In this document: positions 17,455 through 27,273 of the stretch, piece by piece
Layout of the letters: every line of letters begins with the position of its first letter
Position numbering within the stretch: position 1 is the stretch's first letter
From: Scatolibacter rhodanostii
GTDB lineage: Bacteria; Bacillota; Clostridia; Oscillospirales; Acutalibacteraceae
Direction: 5' to 3'
Length of the DNA: 64,000 nucleotides
Assembly (NCBI RefSeq): GCF_900197595.1
Contig: NZ_FZLO01000001.1
Span: 868,001 to 932,000, forward strand
Position numbers and translations under genes: made by a program
The notes under the pieces: generated by a model
What the model was told of the DNA's origin: nothing
The model's database searches: none
Seen by the model: the letters and a program-made list of their open reading frames with translations, nothing else

Positions 17455-17910
17455 ATGAAAAAATTATTTACAGAATTCAAAGAATTTATTTCACGAGGCA
17501 ATGTGATTGATCTTGCTGTTGGTATCATCATCGGCGGCGCATTTACTTCTATTGTCAACTCGATGGTTAACGATGTTTTCATGCCTTTTATCGGGCTGAT
17601 TACCAACAATGCTCTTGTCCCCAAAGATAAGGCTGCTCCGGTCTTTAATCCCACTGCTTTCATTTCAGCTTTAATTAATTTTTTCATCGTCGCTCTAATC
17701 GTGTTCTTTGTGGTAAAAGCTTTTAATCAGCTGAGTAATATCAACAAACTAAAAGATATTTTACATAAAGAAGAAATTGAAGCCGAAGCAGCGCCAGCTA
17801 CTGAAAAAGAATGCCCTTTTTGCAAAACTACTATCAGTATTGATGCTGTTCGCTGCCCCCACTGCACTTCTCATTTAGTGGAAAGCGACCAACCTAAAGA
17901 AGAAGTTTAA
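17455..17910 (+). CDS. mscL: Large-conductance mechanosensitive channel with C-terminal zinc ribbon
   Basis: Homopentameric membrane channel that opens under osmotic down-shock. The N-terminal helix and pore segment read FISRGNVIDLAVGIIIGGAF. A periplasmic-side loop follows, then a second membrane helix (FISALINFFIVALIVFFVV, about residues 72-92). After this the protein has an acidic linker and a CPFC-N11-CPHC zinc-ribbon motif near residues 121-137. The ribbon replaces or extends the usual C-terminal helix bundle. 151 residues. The RBS AAAAAGGTGA is 5 bases before the ATG. Single gene with a terminator after it. Confidence 0.95.
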   Translation: MKKLFTEFKEFISRGNVIDLAVGIIIGGAFTSIVNSMVNDVFMPFIGLITNNALVPKDKAAPVFNPTAFISALINFFIVALIVFFVVKAFNQLSNINKLKDILHKEEIEAEAAPATEKECPFCKTTISIDAVRCPHCTSHLVESDQPKEEV

Positions 17911-17942
17911 TCTTGCTGCTTAATAAAATATAAATATATTAA

Positions 17943-17989
17943 AAAAAGAAGAAACCGACTTTGCTTACTACTCGGTTTCTTCTCTTTTT
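17943..17989 (+). terminator. mscL terminator
   Basis: GAAGAAACCGA and TCGGTTTCTTC (11-bp stem) followed by a T-rich run, 38 bp after the mscL stop. Confidence 0.8.
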
Positions 17990-18045
17990 ATTTGCTGATT
18001 CTTGATAATATCACTTGTTGCTATTTCAAATCAATTTGTAGTACG

Positions 18046-18084
18046 CAAAAAAGAGAGCCTCGTTTGTGTAGGCTCTCTTTGATT
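18046..18084 (-). terminator. Terminator of the ftsK-MBL-DUF3006 unit
   Basis: AAAGAGAGCCT and AGGCTCTCTTT form an 11-bp stem with a 9-base loop. On the minus strand it is followed by a short T-rich tract, 29 bp after the DUF3006 stop. Confidence 0.75.
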
Positions 18085-18112
18085 TTATTATTCTTACAAA
18101 ACATACCAGTAT

Positions 18113-18337
18113 TTAGAATTTGTTAAATAGCTTCTTCTGTTTTTCGTTCACTCGATTCCTAATATCTTCTGTTTCTTCTTCATTCACTTTCAGTTCGCCA
18201 TCATCCGTAATATCAATCACAGAACCAACCTTTGCATTTTCCGGCAATTCGGTAATTTCAATTGCATAACTTTTTTGCTCTGCATCTTCACAAATTACAT
18301 ATTTTCCTTCAAAACGATCAATAATTAATCTTCTCAT
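18113..18337 (-). CDS. DUF3006 domain-containing protein
   Basis: 74-residue protein that starts RRLIIDRFEGKYVICE, the DUF3006 pattern of a small beta-barrel-like domain. The family is often encoded beside ComEC-type metallo-hydrolases, as here, but its function is not known. A charged C-terminal helix (NRVNEKQKKLFNKF) follows. GGAAGG precedes the ATG. It lies 69 bp after the metallo-hydrolase gene and ends at a terminator. Confidence 0.85.
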   Translation of the reverse strand: MRRLIIDRFEGKYVICEDAEQKSYAIEITELPENAKVGSVIDITDDGELKVNEEETEDIRNRVNEKQKKLFNKF

Positions 18338-18406
18338 TTTGCTATCCTTCCTTTTCTTCCATCAAATTTGAGCTTATCTATTTTATATAGAACGCTGTCA
18401 CTAATA

Positions 18407-19321
18407 TCATCCTGCTTTGCCAGCTTTTATAATCGTTTCTTCTCCGTTAGAAGAAACCTGAATTTTCCCGTCTAAATCTGTGCGATAAATTTCAGCGCCC
18501 AACGCTTCAATGCGTTTTAAAACTTCTGAACGAGGCAATTTATTACTATCAGCTCCTGTTGAAACTACTGCATATTTTGCCTGCACTGCCGACAAAAATT
18601 CTGCTGTTGATGACGTTTTACTGCCATGATGCGCAATTTTAATGCAATCGGCACGCAAATCTACATCGGTAGCTAGTAAATCAACCTCTGCTTGCGCTTC
18701 TATGTCACCGCAAAACAAAGCTGAAAAGTCTTTATACTGTAACTTGAGCACCAATGAATAATTGTTGGTTTCAGCATATTCTTCCACCGGACCAAGCACT
18801 TCTATCGTGGCGGTTCCAAGCTGAAATTTGTCACCTGCCTGTGCCTTCGTAATCGGTAACGCAAGTTCCTTTAATGTCGTTTCTAATTGCTGTTGTTCTG
18901 CATTATCGGTTACCAATTGATCTGGGAAATTAGGCTGGACAAACTGTTCTGCTGCAAAACTTTTGAGCAACCTGGAAAATCCTCCGATATGATCGCTATC
19001 TGGATGAGAAGCCACCGCAAGCTTAAGTTTATCAATGCCTAACCTACGCAGAACAACTTCAACCTCTTCTGACCGATCAAAGGTACCTGAGTCTAAAAGT
19101 GCATATTCATCCTCGCAGGCAATAACAATCGCATCCGCTTTACCAACCGATAAAAAATAAATATTTAGCGGATATTCTTCTTCAGAATTGACTTGTAAGT
19201 CAAGGGATTCAGCAATGAGGTCTACAAAGTCCTGTCCCATTGGCGTAACTGAAAAAACAAGAAAAATGACAGCTAAGCTAATAATCACATACCGACATTT
19301 TGTTTTACTCTGATTCTTCAT
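18407..19321 (-). CDS. ComEC/Rec2-like metallo-beta-lactamase-fold hydrolase, secreted or membrane-tethered
   Basis: One N-terminal membrane segment (about residues 10-28) is followed by an extracellular metallo-beta-lactamase domain. It has HPDSDHIGG (the HxHxDH-type motif with the first His shifted), LFCGDIE and [10 protein letters not shown], the three motifs of the ComEC C-terminal nuclease-like domain. The large ComEC membrane channel part is absent, so it is not by itself a DNA uptake channel. 304 residues. Its ATG lies inside the 3' end of ftsK (17-base overlap), so it is translated in coupling with that gene. A role in degrading extracellular DNA is an inference. Confidence 0.87.
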   Translation of the reverse strand: MKNQSKTKCRYVIISLAVIFLVFSVTPMGQDFVDLIAESLDLQVNSEEEYPLNIYFLSVGKADAIVIACEDEYALLDSGTFDRSEEVEVVLRRLGIDKLKLAVASHPDSDHIGGFSRLLKSFAAEQFVQPNFPDQLVTDNAEQQQLETTLKELALPITKAQAGDKFQLGTATIEVLGPVEEYAETNNYSLVLKLQYKDFSALFCGDIEAQAEVDLLATDVDLRADCIKIAHHGSKTSSTAEFLSAVQAKYAVVSTGADSNKLPRSEVLKRIEALGAEIYRTDLDGKIQVSSNGEETIIKAGKAG

Positions 19322-22007
19322 CAGCGTTTCCTATTGTATTCACAACTTCGTCCTGCTTTTGCATGTTAGACTCAAGCCACTGAGCATAGGTCATCAGTAC
19401 TTGACGGGGCTTAGAACCTTCGTGAGGACCGACTATGCCCATTTGCTCCATTTCATCAATCAAACGACCTGCTCTCGCATAGCCTAAGCGCAAACGCCTT
19501 TGCAGCTGTGAAGTAGACGCTTGTCCTGCTTCTACTACGCACTTTATTGCTTCGCTCAACATCGGGTCTTGATTTTCGCTCGTGTCATCCCCTATCTCGC
19601 TTTTCTTGGGTTCTGCTACTGCGTTTCTCTCAATCTCTTCGATTACCTTTTCGTCATATTTCATCTCACGAGCGCTTTTTACAAACTCTACTATAGATTC
19701 AATCTCGCTATCGCTGACAAAACACCCTTGAATTCTGTGTGGTTTTGATGCACCAACCGGAGCAAAAAGCATATCTCCTTGTCCCAGTAATTTTTCAGCA
19801 CCGCCCGTATCTAAAATCGTACGGGAGTCAATCGAAGACGACACAGCAAACGCAATACGACTGGGAATATTGGCTTTAATCAAACCTGTTACAACGTCAA
19901 CAGACGGTCTTTGCGTGGCAACAACCAAGTGCATACCTGCCGCACGAGCCATTTGAGCCAATCGGCAAATAGCATCCTCCACCTCGTTTGGTGCTGCCAT
20001 CATCAAGTCAGAAAGCTCGTCGATGATGATAACAATCTGCGGCATTTTCAGCATAGGTTGTCCATTTTCATCTTCATAATTCTGCGCTTTTGCCAATGCA
20101 TTATAGCCGTGCAAATCACGCACATTACATTCTGCAAACATCTTATACCGATTGAGCATTTCTGTGACTGCCCAACCAAGCGCACCCGCTGCTTTTCTAG
20201 GATCGGTCACAACCGGAACAAGCAAGTGCGGCACACCGTTATAAATACCCAGTTCTACCACCTTGGGGTCAATCATCAAAAAACGAACTTCATCGGGCGT
20301 TGACTTATAGAGCAAACTTACAATCAACGAGTTAATACAAACTGATTTTCCCGAACCCGTCGTACCGGCTATCAAAACGTGCGGCATTTTACCTAAATCT
20401 GCCACCTGAACCTGTCCGGCAATGTCTCTGCCCAGTGCTACAGTAAGCTTACTTTTCGCCGTGATAAAGCTGTTTGACTCAATCAACTCTCGCATTCTGA
20501 CCGTTGATTTTGTTTTATTAGGCACTTCTATGCCAACCGCTGCTTTGCCTGGAATTGGTGCTTCAATTCTAACACCAATCGCTGCCAAATTCATCGCTAA
20601 ATCGTCAGACAGATTGGTAATTTTACTGATTTTCACACCGGCCGCCGGCTGAAGCTCATAACGAGTGACCGAAGGACCTCGGCAAATATCCAGAATTTTG
20701 GTCTGCACACCAAAACTCTTAAGCGTTTCTACCAGAATACGTCCGTTGGTCTGCAGCTCTTCACTTTCAACCGCGGGGTTCAGTCTTTTTCCGACTTCTA
20801 GCATGGTGATAGGCGGAAAAGAATAAGTACCGGGAAGATCTTTTATGCTATTATACATATTCAAGCCACTGAGCTCTTTTTTTTCATCTTCAGCATGCTT
20901 CTTAATAAATTCTGCTGCTGCTTTTTCTGCCTCTCTGGCTACTTGTACGTCCGCTGTTGGATCAATGCGCGTTGCTGTGGCAGAAACAGGTACAATAGGC
21001 TCTGGTGCAGATTCTTCATGAATTTCTCTTTTCATCGGCTTTATAGCAGGAATTGACTCATGCAAAACATCTTTTTCTTCAGGCTCAGGAAAAACAACAG
21101 CTGTGTTCTCAACAGGTGGCTGTACATGCTGCTTATCGGGATGTTCTGCAATGCCAAAGACTTCTTTGAGCTTTTCCAGTTTTTCACTCGGCTGCTTTTT
21201 AACCTTTTTCTCCGGCTGTGCCTTAGGGAATAACGGAGAAGATTCTGAACGTACAGGAGAACTTGGCAGTTCATCCTCAAGCGGAATATTAATCTCTTGT
21301 GAGCGAAGAATTTCTCGTTCTTCCTCTCTGCGCTGTCTAGCATTTTGAATACCATCTGACACCACATCTACCGGTTTTTTAATGGTTTTGAAGAGCTGAA
21401 TGAGATTAGTGCCCGTCAAAATCATCACTGAGACAAATAAGAACAGCACAATTAAAATTTTAGAGCCTAACTCGCCTGCTGCAGCAACAATCGGTTTGCC
21501 AATTAGCCCTCCAATGACACCACCTTCAACACCTATATGGTTCTGGTAGAGATAAGGGATATACTCTGTCCACTTAATTTCGGTTTCAGGCATTTTGGCC
21601 GCAAATATGTAACCTGTTGTGCAGCAGATTAAAATAATCAGCACTGTCATCCATACTTTAAAACGCATAGAACTGCGATCTGTTTCCAGTGTACTCGCAA
21701 TCGAAACATAAATCATCAAAATCGGCGCAATAATTGCCCAGCCGCCAAACACACCTAGCAAAGCCTTATGTGTCCAATTCCAAAGGCTTTCTCCCGGAAT
21801 TAAAATCAAGCTTCCTAAAAGTATGGCCACTGCAAAAAGGACAACCGCACGCACCTGATTTAACTGTCTCGCCTTTTCTATTGTCATCCTCTGCGTGCCT
21901 GTTTTTGTTCGAGTTGCTGTCCGCTGATTTCTCGCTTTGGCACTCTTAGCCGTAGAAGATTTTTTTGCTAATGCTTTTTTGGTAGCAACTGTCTGTTTTG
22001 CCCCCAA
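19305..22007 (-). CDS. ftsK: FtsK/SpoIIIE-family DNA translocase
   Basis: Hexameric motor that pumps chromosomal DNA through the division or sporulation septum. The N-terminus is basic ([18 protein letters not shown]), then four membrane helices lie at about residues 50-195. An acidic, proline-rich linker follows. The motor domain has Walker [15 protein letters not shown] near residue 548 and [10 protein letters not shown] as Walker B. A C-terminal winged-helix gamma domain ([20 protein letters not shown]) reads the KOPS/SRS-type sequence. 900 residues. The start is TTG, with AGGGGC about 10 bases before it. It could serve as SpoIIIE, FtsK or both; no second copy is in the window. Confidence 0.93.
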   Translation of the reverse strand: MGAKQTVATKKALAKKSSTAKSAKARNQRTATRTKTGTQRMTIEKARQLNQVRAVVLFAVAILLGSLILIPGESLWNWTHKALLGVFGGWAIIAPILMIYVSIASTLETDRSSMRFKVWMTVLIILICCTTGYIFAAKMPETEIKWTEYIPYLYQNHIGVEGGVIGGLIGKPIVAAAGELGSKILIVLFLFVSVMILTGTNLIQLFKTIKKPVDVVSDGIQNARQRREEEREILRSQEINIPLEDELPSSPVRSESSPLFPKAQPEKKVKKQPSEKLEKLKEVFGIAEHPDKQHVQPPVENTAVVFPEPEEKDVLHESIPAIKPMKREIHEESAPEPIVPVSATATRIDPTADVQVAREAEKAAAEFIKKHAEDEKKELSGLNMYNSIKDLPGTYSFPPITMLEVGKRLNPAVESEELQTNGRILVETLKSFGVQTKILDICRGPSVTRYELQPAAGVKISKITNLSDDLAMNLAAIGVRIEAPIPGKAAVGIEVPNKTKSTVRMRELIESNSFITAKSKLTVALGRDIAGQVQVADLGKMPHVLIAGTTGSGKSVCINSLIVSLLYKSTPDEVRFLMIDPKVVELGIYNGVPHLLVPVVTDPRKAAGALGWAVTEMLNRYKMFAECNVRDLHGYNALAKAQNYEDENGQPMLKMPQIVIIIDELSDLMMAAPNEVEDAICRLAQMARAAGMHLVVATQRPSVDVVTGLIKANIPSRIAFAVSSSIDSRTILDTGGAEKLLGQGDMLFAPVGASKPHRIQGCFVSDSEIESIVEFVKSAREMKYDEKVIEEIERNAVAEPKKSEIGDDTSENQDPMLSEAIKCVVEAGQASTSQLQRRLRLGYARAGRLIDEMEQMGIVGPHEGSKPRQVLMTYAQWLESNMQKQDEVVNTIGNADEESE

Positions 22008-22091
22008 AATGATTCACGCCCCTTTTGTTTAGTTCTGACTTTATATTAAAAGTCCGATAAAATTATTTTGACTTGAGTTCTTACTTAAAAT

Positions 22092-23039
22092 TTATAGCAA
22101 TGTTCCTGTAAACAAATTTTTGCCAAGTACATGTTCTGCTATACCTACGATTAATACAATACCACCCGCAATCAACGTATAATAAGCAAAAATTTGCAGA
22201 CGGTCTGATTTTAAAAGCCATCTTAAAAGCTTAATCGCCAAAAATCCAACAACCGCTGATACCACAACACCAATACCCAGTATGACAACGCCGCCTATTT
22301 GCTCGATATCGCCAGGAGCAACATCACTCACAGACACAACAGCCGCGGCCAAAATAGCAGGAATTCCCAAAACGAAAGAATAGTCAAGTGCTGTTTGTTT
22401 ATTTAACCCACTCATCAGTCCCGCTGACAGTGTCGAACCAGAACGTGAAATCCCGGGAAATAATGCTGCAAAAAATTGTGTGATACCGATAATAATCGCA
22501 TCTTTCACCGTAACCGCTGTGCGTCCTTGAACGGGATCAGGCCTTGCGTGTGCACCAATCCGTCTAAGCGGTTTTGTTCTCTTGGAAGAACGAATCCCCA
22601 AAAACAAAAGCAAGGCTGTTACAAGAAGTGCTGCCCCTTCCACAACAATATCATTGTCGGTAGAGAAAAGCTCTGATAAATCTTTAATCTTCATATCCGT
22701 ACCAGGGATTGGGATGAAAAGAAAGAACAACGGCACGAGGCCGATAACGAGCATAATTAAAAGGCGTCTTGCCTCGCTCATTTCGCTCCATTTAAATTTT
22801 CCACGCACAATATCGCCAATGCACTTAAAAAATTCGAGAATTAGACAGCCTATTGTCTCTCTATATACAAAAACAACAGCAACCAGTGTGCCTAAGTGAA
22901 GCATAATGTCAAATAAAATACCGGGCATATGTATGTCAAAAATATGCTTTGATATGGAAAGGTGACCACTGCTAGAAATCGGCAAAAATTCTGTGATTCC
23001 TTGTATAATCCCTTGTATAATTGCTTCAATCGGTGACAT
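22092..23039 (-). CDS. uppP: Undecaprenyl-diphosphatase
   Basis: Integral membrane phosphatase (BacA type) that recycles the lipid carrier of cell-wall synthesis and raises bacitracin tolerance. Catalytic signatures: GITEFLPISSSGHLSI near residues 14-29 and the PGISRSGST motif near residue 200. Eight or so membrane helices are visible. At 315 residues it is about 40 longer than the E. coli enzyme, mainly through a basic cytoplasmic loop (SSKRTKPLRRIGAHARPD). AGGAGG is 5 bases before the ATG. It follows tepA by 84 bp with a hairpin in between. Confidence 0.94.
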   Translation of the reverse strand: MSPIEAIIQGIIQGITEFLPISSSGHLSISKHIFDIHMPGILFDIMLHLGTLVAVVFVYRETIGCLILEFFKCIGDIVRGKFKWSEMSEARRLLIMLVIGLVPLFFLFIPIPGTDMKIKDLSELFSTDNDIVVEGAALLVTALLLFLGIRSSKRTKPLRRIGAHARPDPVQGRTAVTVKDAIIIGITQFFAALFPGISRSGSTLSAGLMSGLNKQTALDYSFVLGIPAILAAAVVSVSDVAPGDIEQIGGVVILGIGVVVSAVVGFLAIKLLRWLLKSDRLQIFAYYTLIAGGIVLIVGIAEHVLGKNLFTGTLL

Positions 23040-23069
23040 AAAGTCCTCCTGCTATCTTTAATGATACAT

Positions 23070-23106
23070 AGCAGAGTTTTACAATACTACTCTGTAAAAC
23101 TCTGCT
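23070..23106 (-). repeat. Strong hairpin between tepA and uppP
   Basis: A perfect 14-bp inverted repeat (AGCAGAGTTTTACA arm, 9-base loop) sits between two same-strand genes. No T-run follows on the minus strand, so it is more likely an mRNA processing or stability element, or a partial terminator, than a full stop. Confidence 0.6.
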
Positions 23107-23123
23107 CTGTTCGAGGTTAAAAT

Positions 23124-23951
23124 TTATTTTTCGTCTTTTGGCACTTCTTTTTTTGACTCTTCTGTCTGTTTCTTCTCTGCTTGATTCTCTTCGATCATCT
23201 TCACCAAACAGTCCATCGCATCTGACAAGGAACCCAATGAGTCAATCAGGCCTTCTTCTACAGCTTTTGGACCATCCAGAATAGAACCAACATCCATTAC
23301 AAGTTCTTGTGTATTCATTGCCAGCGTGACAAAGCGTTCTTCAGACATCTTCGAATTTTCAGCTACGAAATGAGAAATTCTATCTTGCATGCGCTGAAAG
23401 TATTCTAGCGTTTGAGGGATCCCCAACACCAATCCATTCATACGCACTGGGTGAATTGTCATCGAGGCAGATTCTGCAATAAAAGATTTTTTTGTTGCCA
23501 CCGCCAAAGGTACGCCAATGGAATGTCCCCCGCCCAACACAAGCGAAACCGTAGGTTTCTTCATGCCGGCAATCAGTTCAGCAATAGCAAGACCCGCTTC
23601 TACATCACCGCCAACGGTATTGAGTAAAATGAGCAGCCCATCAATGGTATCATCTTCCTCAACGGCTACAATCTGCGGAATAACATGCTCATATTTTGTC
23701 GTCTTATTTTGTGAAGGTAAAATATAGTGTCCTTCAATTTGACCTATAATTGTCAGACAGTGAATCGATTTTCCTCTTGTTATCGCTGTAACAGCGCCAA
23801 AATCCATGATTTCTGTTTTTTTGGTATCAGGATCTTCATGTGTTTCCGTGTCACTATCTGTTTCATCATTATCGGTATCTGCATCATTATTTTGGACATT
23901 CAGTTTTTCATCTTTATCTGGTTTTTGAAGTTCAAAAGTATTTTCACGCAT
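23124..23951 (-). CDS. tepA: TepA-like ClpP-family serine protease
   Basis: Cytoplasmic ClpP/crotonase-fold peptidase related to B. subtilis TepA (YmfB), implicated in signal-peptide degradation and protein export. After an acidic, Asp/Thr-rich N-terminal stretch of about 50 residues comes the fold LLILLNTVGGDVEAGLAIAE, the likely nucleophile Ser in GGGHSIGVPLAVA, and ASMTIHPVRM, which holds the catalytic His. The lysine/glutamate-rich C-terminus (residues about 250-275) is probably disordered. 275 residues. GGAG precedes the ATG. It starts a leftward run with uppP. Confidence 0.88.
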   Translation of the reverse strand: MRENTFELQKPDKDEKLNVQNNDADTDNDETDSDTETHEDPDTKKTEIMDFGAVTAITRGKSIHCLTIIGQIEGHYILPSQNKTTKYEHVIPQIVAVEEDDTIDGLLILLNTVGGDVEAGLAIAELIAGMKKPTVSLVLGGGHSIGVPLAVATKKSFIAESASMTIHPVRMNGLVLGIPQTLEYFQRMQDRISHFVAENSKMSEERFVTLAMNTQELVMDVGSILDGPKAVEEGLIDSLGSLSDAMDCLVKMIEENQAEKKQTEESKKEVPKDEK

Positions 23952-24044
23952 TTCATCATCTCCTTTATAGAGATATTCTCTCTGAAAGAAAGCGATTCAT
24001 ACAAAAAAATAATAGAATCTTTGATTTTGCTATTGGATGAGGTT

Positions 24045-24073
24045 ATTATAGCATGATTTTATCCATTCATCAA
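24045..24073 (-). promoter_or_regulatory. Promoter of tepA
   Basis: TTGATG (24068-24073) and TATAAT (24045-24050) with a 17-bp spacer on the minus strand, about 95 bp before the tepA start. It is divergent from the AEC transporter promoter. Confidence 0.7.
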
Positions 24074-24107
24074 GAAAAAGTAGCTTGCTATTCATGTTTT
24101 GTTAGGA

Positions 24108-24136
24108 TTGCTAGCATCGCTTTTTAGTGTTATAAT
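24108..24136 (+). promoter_or_regulatory. Promoter of the AEC transporter gene
   Basis: TTGCTA (24108-24113) and TATAAT (24131-24136) with a 17-bp spacer, 36 bp before the ATG. Confidence 0.7.
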
Positions 24137-24171
24137 TCTTTAAACAATATGGTATCAAGGAGAAAGAAAAA

Positions 24172-25107
24172 ATGGTGAATTTTATATCCGTTCTCAAAGT
24201 GATATTTCCTGTTTTTGCACTGATGCTCATAGGATATATTCTTAAAAGCGCATCGATTATTAATGAAAACACAGTACGCCAGATAAATAAAATGATATTT
24301 TGGGTCACTTTGCCACTTTTTGTTTTCAGCAATATTTATGCTTCTGGGATTAGCAGTATCCTTCCTTCTACCATGCTCATTTTCATTTTATCTGCTGTCG
24401 TCGGTGAATTTTTAATCTCTCTCTTTTTAGTGATGGCTTTTGAAAAAAACAATTCAAAAAGAGCAGTTATGTTACAAGCGGTTTCTAGCAGTCAATTTGC
24501 ACTTTTAGGTATTCCTATTTTAACAGCCGTCACCGGCATTACTCCTGCTATTGTTTCTGTTATGATTTTATGTCTTGTTCCTCTTTTGAATCTTCTTTCT
24601 GTCGTTTCTTTAGAGGTCTATCGAGGTAATCGACCGAACTTATTCAACGTTTTAAAAGGTATTTTCACTAACCCTATGATTTTGTTCTCCATTCTAGCGA
24701 TTGCTCTTCTCTATTTTCATGTTCAAATTCCATCTTACATCGTGTCTGCTGTCGAAAATGCAGGCAATTTAAGCACACCGCTGGCTTTTATTATGCTTGG
24801 TGCCTATTTTAGCTTTAGTGACACGGCTTCTTATTTCAAACAAATTGCACTTACCATTCTTCTGAAAATCCTTTTATTCCCTACTATTATTCTTGCTGTT
24901 GCTATATTCATGGGACTGCGAGGCGCCGATTTAATTTTAATTCTTTGTATCTTTATCGCTCCCTGCGCAGTTCATTCGTTTGCGATGGCACAAGAGCTAA
25001 ACGGCGATGAACGTTTGGCGAATCAACTGGTAGTACTTACTTTCTTTCTATCCATTGGCGCAGCATTCTTATTTTCTTTTATTCTAAAGCAAATGGGAAT
25101 GATTTAA
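24172..25107 (+). CDS. AEC (auxin efflux carrier-like) family transporter
   Basis: Ten-helix membrane protein of 311 residues in the AEC family (PF03547), which includes malate and other organic-acid permeases. Hydrophobic segments run the length of the protein. The N-terminus FPVFALMLIGYILK and the middle break with an NPMILFSILAIALLY segment are typical, as is the second half beginning LSTPLAFIMLGAYF. AAGGAG is 9 bases before the ATG. It precedes the aconitase cluster on the same strand, which makes an organic acid substrate attractive, but the two have separate promoters and the substrate is not shown by the sequence. Confidence 0.88.
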   Translation: MVNFISVLKVIFPVFALMLIGYILKSASIINENTVRQINKMIFWVTLPLFVFSNIYASGISSILPSTMLIFILSAVVGEFLISLFLVMAFEKNNSKRAVMLQAVSSSQFALLGIPILTAVTGITPAIVSVMILCLVPLLNLLSVVSLEVYRGNRPNLFNVLKGIFTNPMILFSILAIALLYFHVQIPSYIVSAVENAGNLSTPLAFIMLGAYFSFSDTASYFKQIALTILLKILLFPTIILAVAIFMGLRGADLILILCIFIAPCAVHSFAMAQELNGDERLANQLVVLTFFLSIGAAFLFSFILKQMGMI

Positions 25108-25219
25108 AATGAAATGAAATGATTCGATTAAAACTAATTGTAAAATATATTTTTGCCATTACAAGGCAGTCAATGAAATAAATCTTGCAATTTTATTTCA
25201 TTAGCTAACTGAACTGCGC

Positions 25220-25248
25220 TTGACAGAAAATACATTTTATTAGATAAT
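25220..25248 (+). promoter_or_regulatory. Promoter of the aconitase-icd-rex cluster
   Basis: A perfect TTGACA (25220-25225) and GATAAT (25243-25248) with a 17-bp spacer, about 46 bp before the aconitase ATG. No canonical Rex operator was seen around it. Confidence 0.75.
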
Positions 25249-25294
25249 AATAAGATGATAATATGTTATTAAATGATGACAAGGAGAGATTTTT

Positions 25295-27223
25295 ATGGGA
25301 ATGACGATTGCTCAAAAAATCATCAAAGCTCATTTGCGCAGCGGTGAAATGAAACCCGGAGAAGATATTGGTCTGCACATCGACCAAACTCTCACGCAAG
25401 ATGCTACAGGAACAATGGCCTATTTGGAATTTGAAGCAATGGGTGTTCCTCGTGTAAAAACCGAACGCAGTGTGGCTTATATTGATCACAACACCTTACA
25501 ATCAGGTTTTGAAAATGCTGATGATCACGCCTTTATTCGTACTGTTGCCCAAAAGCACGGTATTTATTATTCACGTCCCGGCAATGGTATTTGCCATCAA
25601 GTTCATCTTGAGAGATTTGGTGCTCCGGGCAAAACACTAATCGGTTCTGACAGCCATACTCCCACTGGCGGCGGTTTAGGCATGCTGGCTATGGGCGCAG
25701 GCGGTTTGGATGTTGCTGTTGCCATGGGCGGCGGCGAATATCATATTCCGATGCCTAAAATTACAAAAATCAACTTGACCGGCAAGCTTTCTCCCTGGGT
25801 ATCTGCAAAAGACGTAATTTTGCGTGTACTGCAAATTCTCACGGTAAAAGGCGGCGTTGGTAAAATTATGGAATATACCGGTGAGGGTGTCAAAACCTTG
25901 ACGGTTCCAGAGCGTGCTACCATTACGAACATGGGTGCCGAACTGGGTGCTACCACCTCTATTTTCCCTTCTGATGAAAACACAAAACACTTTTTAGAGG
26001 CACAAGGCCGCGGTGACGTTTGGATTCCTCTCGAAGCCGATGCTGATGCTGAATATGATGAAGTCATTGAGATTAACCTTTCTGAGCTTGAGCCAATGGC
26101 TGCTTGCCCGCACAGTCCTGATAAAGTTGAGTCTTTGTCTGAAATCGGCAAAATGCGCATTGACCAATGTTGTATCGGTTCTTGCACCAACTCCTCTTTG
26201 CTTGATATGATGCGCGTCGCTTCTATTCTCAAGGGCAAAACAGTTGCCCCCAATGTTGATCTTACCATTTCCTGCGGTTCTAAGCAGGTTTACAATACCC
26301 TCGCACAAAATGGCGCTTTAGCTGATATTGTTGACGCTGGTGCTCGTATTCTTGAATGTGCTTGTGGTCCGTGTATTGGTATGGGACAAGCGCCAAAATC
26401 CGGTGGTATTTCTCTTCGTACATTTAATCGTAACTTTGAGGGTAGAAGCGGCACAAAAGACGCTCAAGTTTATCTAGTCAGCCCTGAAGTAGCTGCTGTC
26501 AGTGCCATTGCAGGCTACTTAACCGACCCCAGAACCTTAGGCGAGCCAATCGAAATCAAACTGCCTGATGAATATCTCATCAATGATAATTTAATTGTTC
26601 CGCCCGTACCTGAATCTGAAATGGATTCTATCGAAGTCATGCGCGGCCCGAACATCAAACCTTTCCCCACCTCAGAACCACTTACCGATTCTATTGAAAA
26701 GAAGGCAGTTTTGAAAGTCGGTGACAACATCACCACAGACCATATCATGCCTGCCGGTGCTAAAATTCTGCCTTACCGTTCCAATATCCCCCACCTATCA
26801 CAGTTCTGTTTTGCTGTTTGCGATGAGACTTTCCCAGAACGCTGCAAAGCTGAAAATGGTGGTATTGTCATCGGCGGCATGAACTATGGACAAGGCTCTT
26901 CTCGTGAGCACGCTGCCCTTGTACCAATGTATTTGGGCATTAAGGCTGTCATCGCCAAATCGTATGCCCGAATTCACTGTGCTAACTTAGCTAATGCGGG
27001 TATTATTCCCCTCCAGTTCAACAATGAGGCTGATTATGACGGCATTGACCAGATGGATGAGCTTTCTCTGCCAAACGTGAAAGCCGAGCTCGCTGCCGGA
27101 ACTGCCGTAACATTGAAAAACATCACAAAAGGAACAGATATTGAACTGACAGCTCTTCTTACAGACAGAGAGCGTGCCATGGTCATTGACGGTGGCTTGC
27201 TGAATTATACTAAAAACCACTAA
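25295..27223 (+). CDS. acn: Aconitate hydratase
   Basis: [4Fe-4S] enzyme that isomerises citrate to isocitrate. Cluster ligands lie in [10 protein letters not shown] and [11 protein letters not shown] (about residues 290-360). The substrate loop [11 protein letters not shown] is near residue 116, and the swivel domain motif [12 protein letters not shown] is near residue 532. At 642 residues it is the shorter aconitase form seen in anaerobic Firmicutes rather than the 890-residue AcnA. AAGGAGAG is 8 bases before the ATG. With the next gene it gives 2-oxoglutarate for glutamate synthesis, and it may be tuned by the Rex repressor encoded downstream. Confidence 0.95.
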   Translation: MGMTIAQKIIKAHLRSGEMKPGEDIGLHIDQTLTQDATGTMAYLEFEAMGVPRVKTERSVAYIDHNTLQSGFENADDHAFIRTVAQKHGIYYSRPGNGICHQVHLERFGAPGKTLIGSDSHTPTGGGLGMLAMGAGGLDVAVAMGGGEYHIPMPKITKINLTGKLSPWVSAKDVILRVLQILTVKGGVGKIMEYTGEGVKTLTVPERATITNMGAELGATTSIFPSDENTKHFLEAQGRGDVWIPLEADADAEYDEVIEINLSELEPMAACPHSPDKVESLSEIGKMRIDQCCIGSCTNSSLLDMMRVASILKGKTVAPNVDLTISCGSKQVYNTLAQNGALADIVDAGARILECACGPCIGMGQAPKSGGISLRTFNRNFEGRSGTKDAQVYLVSPEVAAVSAIAGYLTDPRTLGEPIEIKLPDEYLINDNLIVPPVPESEMDSIEVMRGPNIKPFPTSEPLTDSIEKKAVLKVGDNITTDHIMPAGAKILPYRSNIPHLSQFCFAVCDETFPERCKAENGGIVIGGMNYGQGSSREHAALVPMYLGIKAVIAKSYARIHCANLANAGIIPLQFNNEADYDGIDQMDELSLPNVKAELAAGTAVTLKNITKGTDIELTALLTDRERAMVIDGGLLNYTKNH

Positions 27224-27273
27224 GCTTTTTCAATCGCTCGTTTAGCCGCATTCACGAAAGGATGATTGTATTA

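Noticed and set aside
25108-25294. Rex operator upstream of aconitase
   Set aside because: No TTGTTAA-N4-TTAACAA match could be found by eye; only isolated AT-rich half-sites.
25741-26268. 175-codon open frame opposite the aconitase gene
   Set aside because: Antisense to strongly conserved coding sequence, no ribosome site, no recognisable domain.
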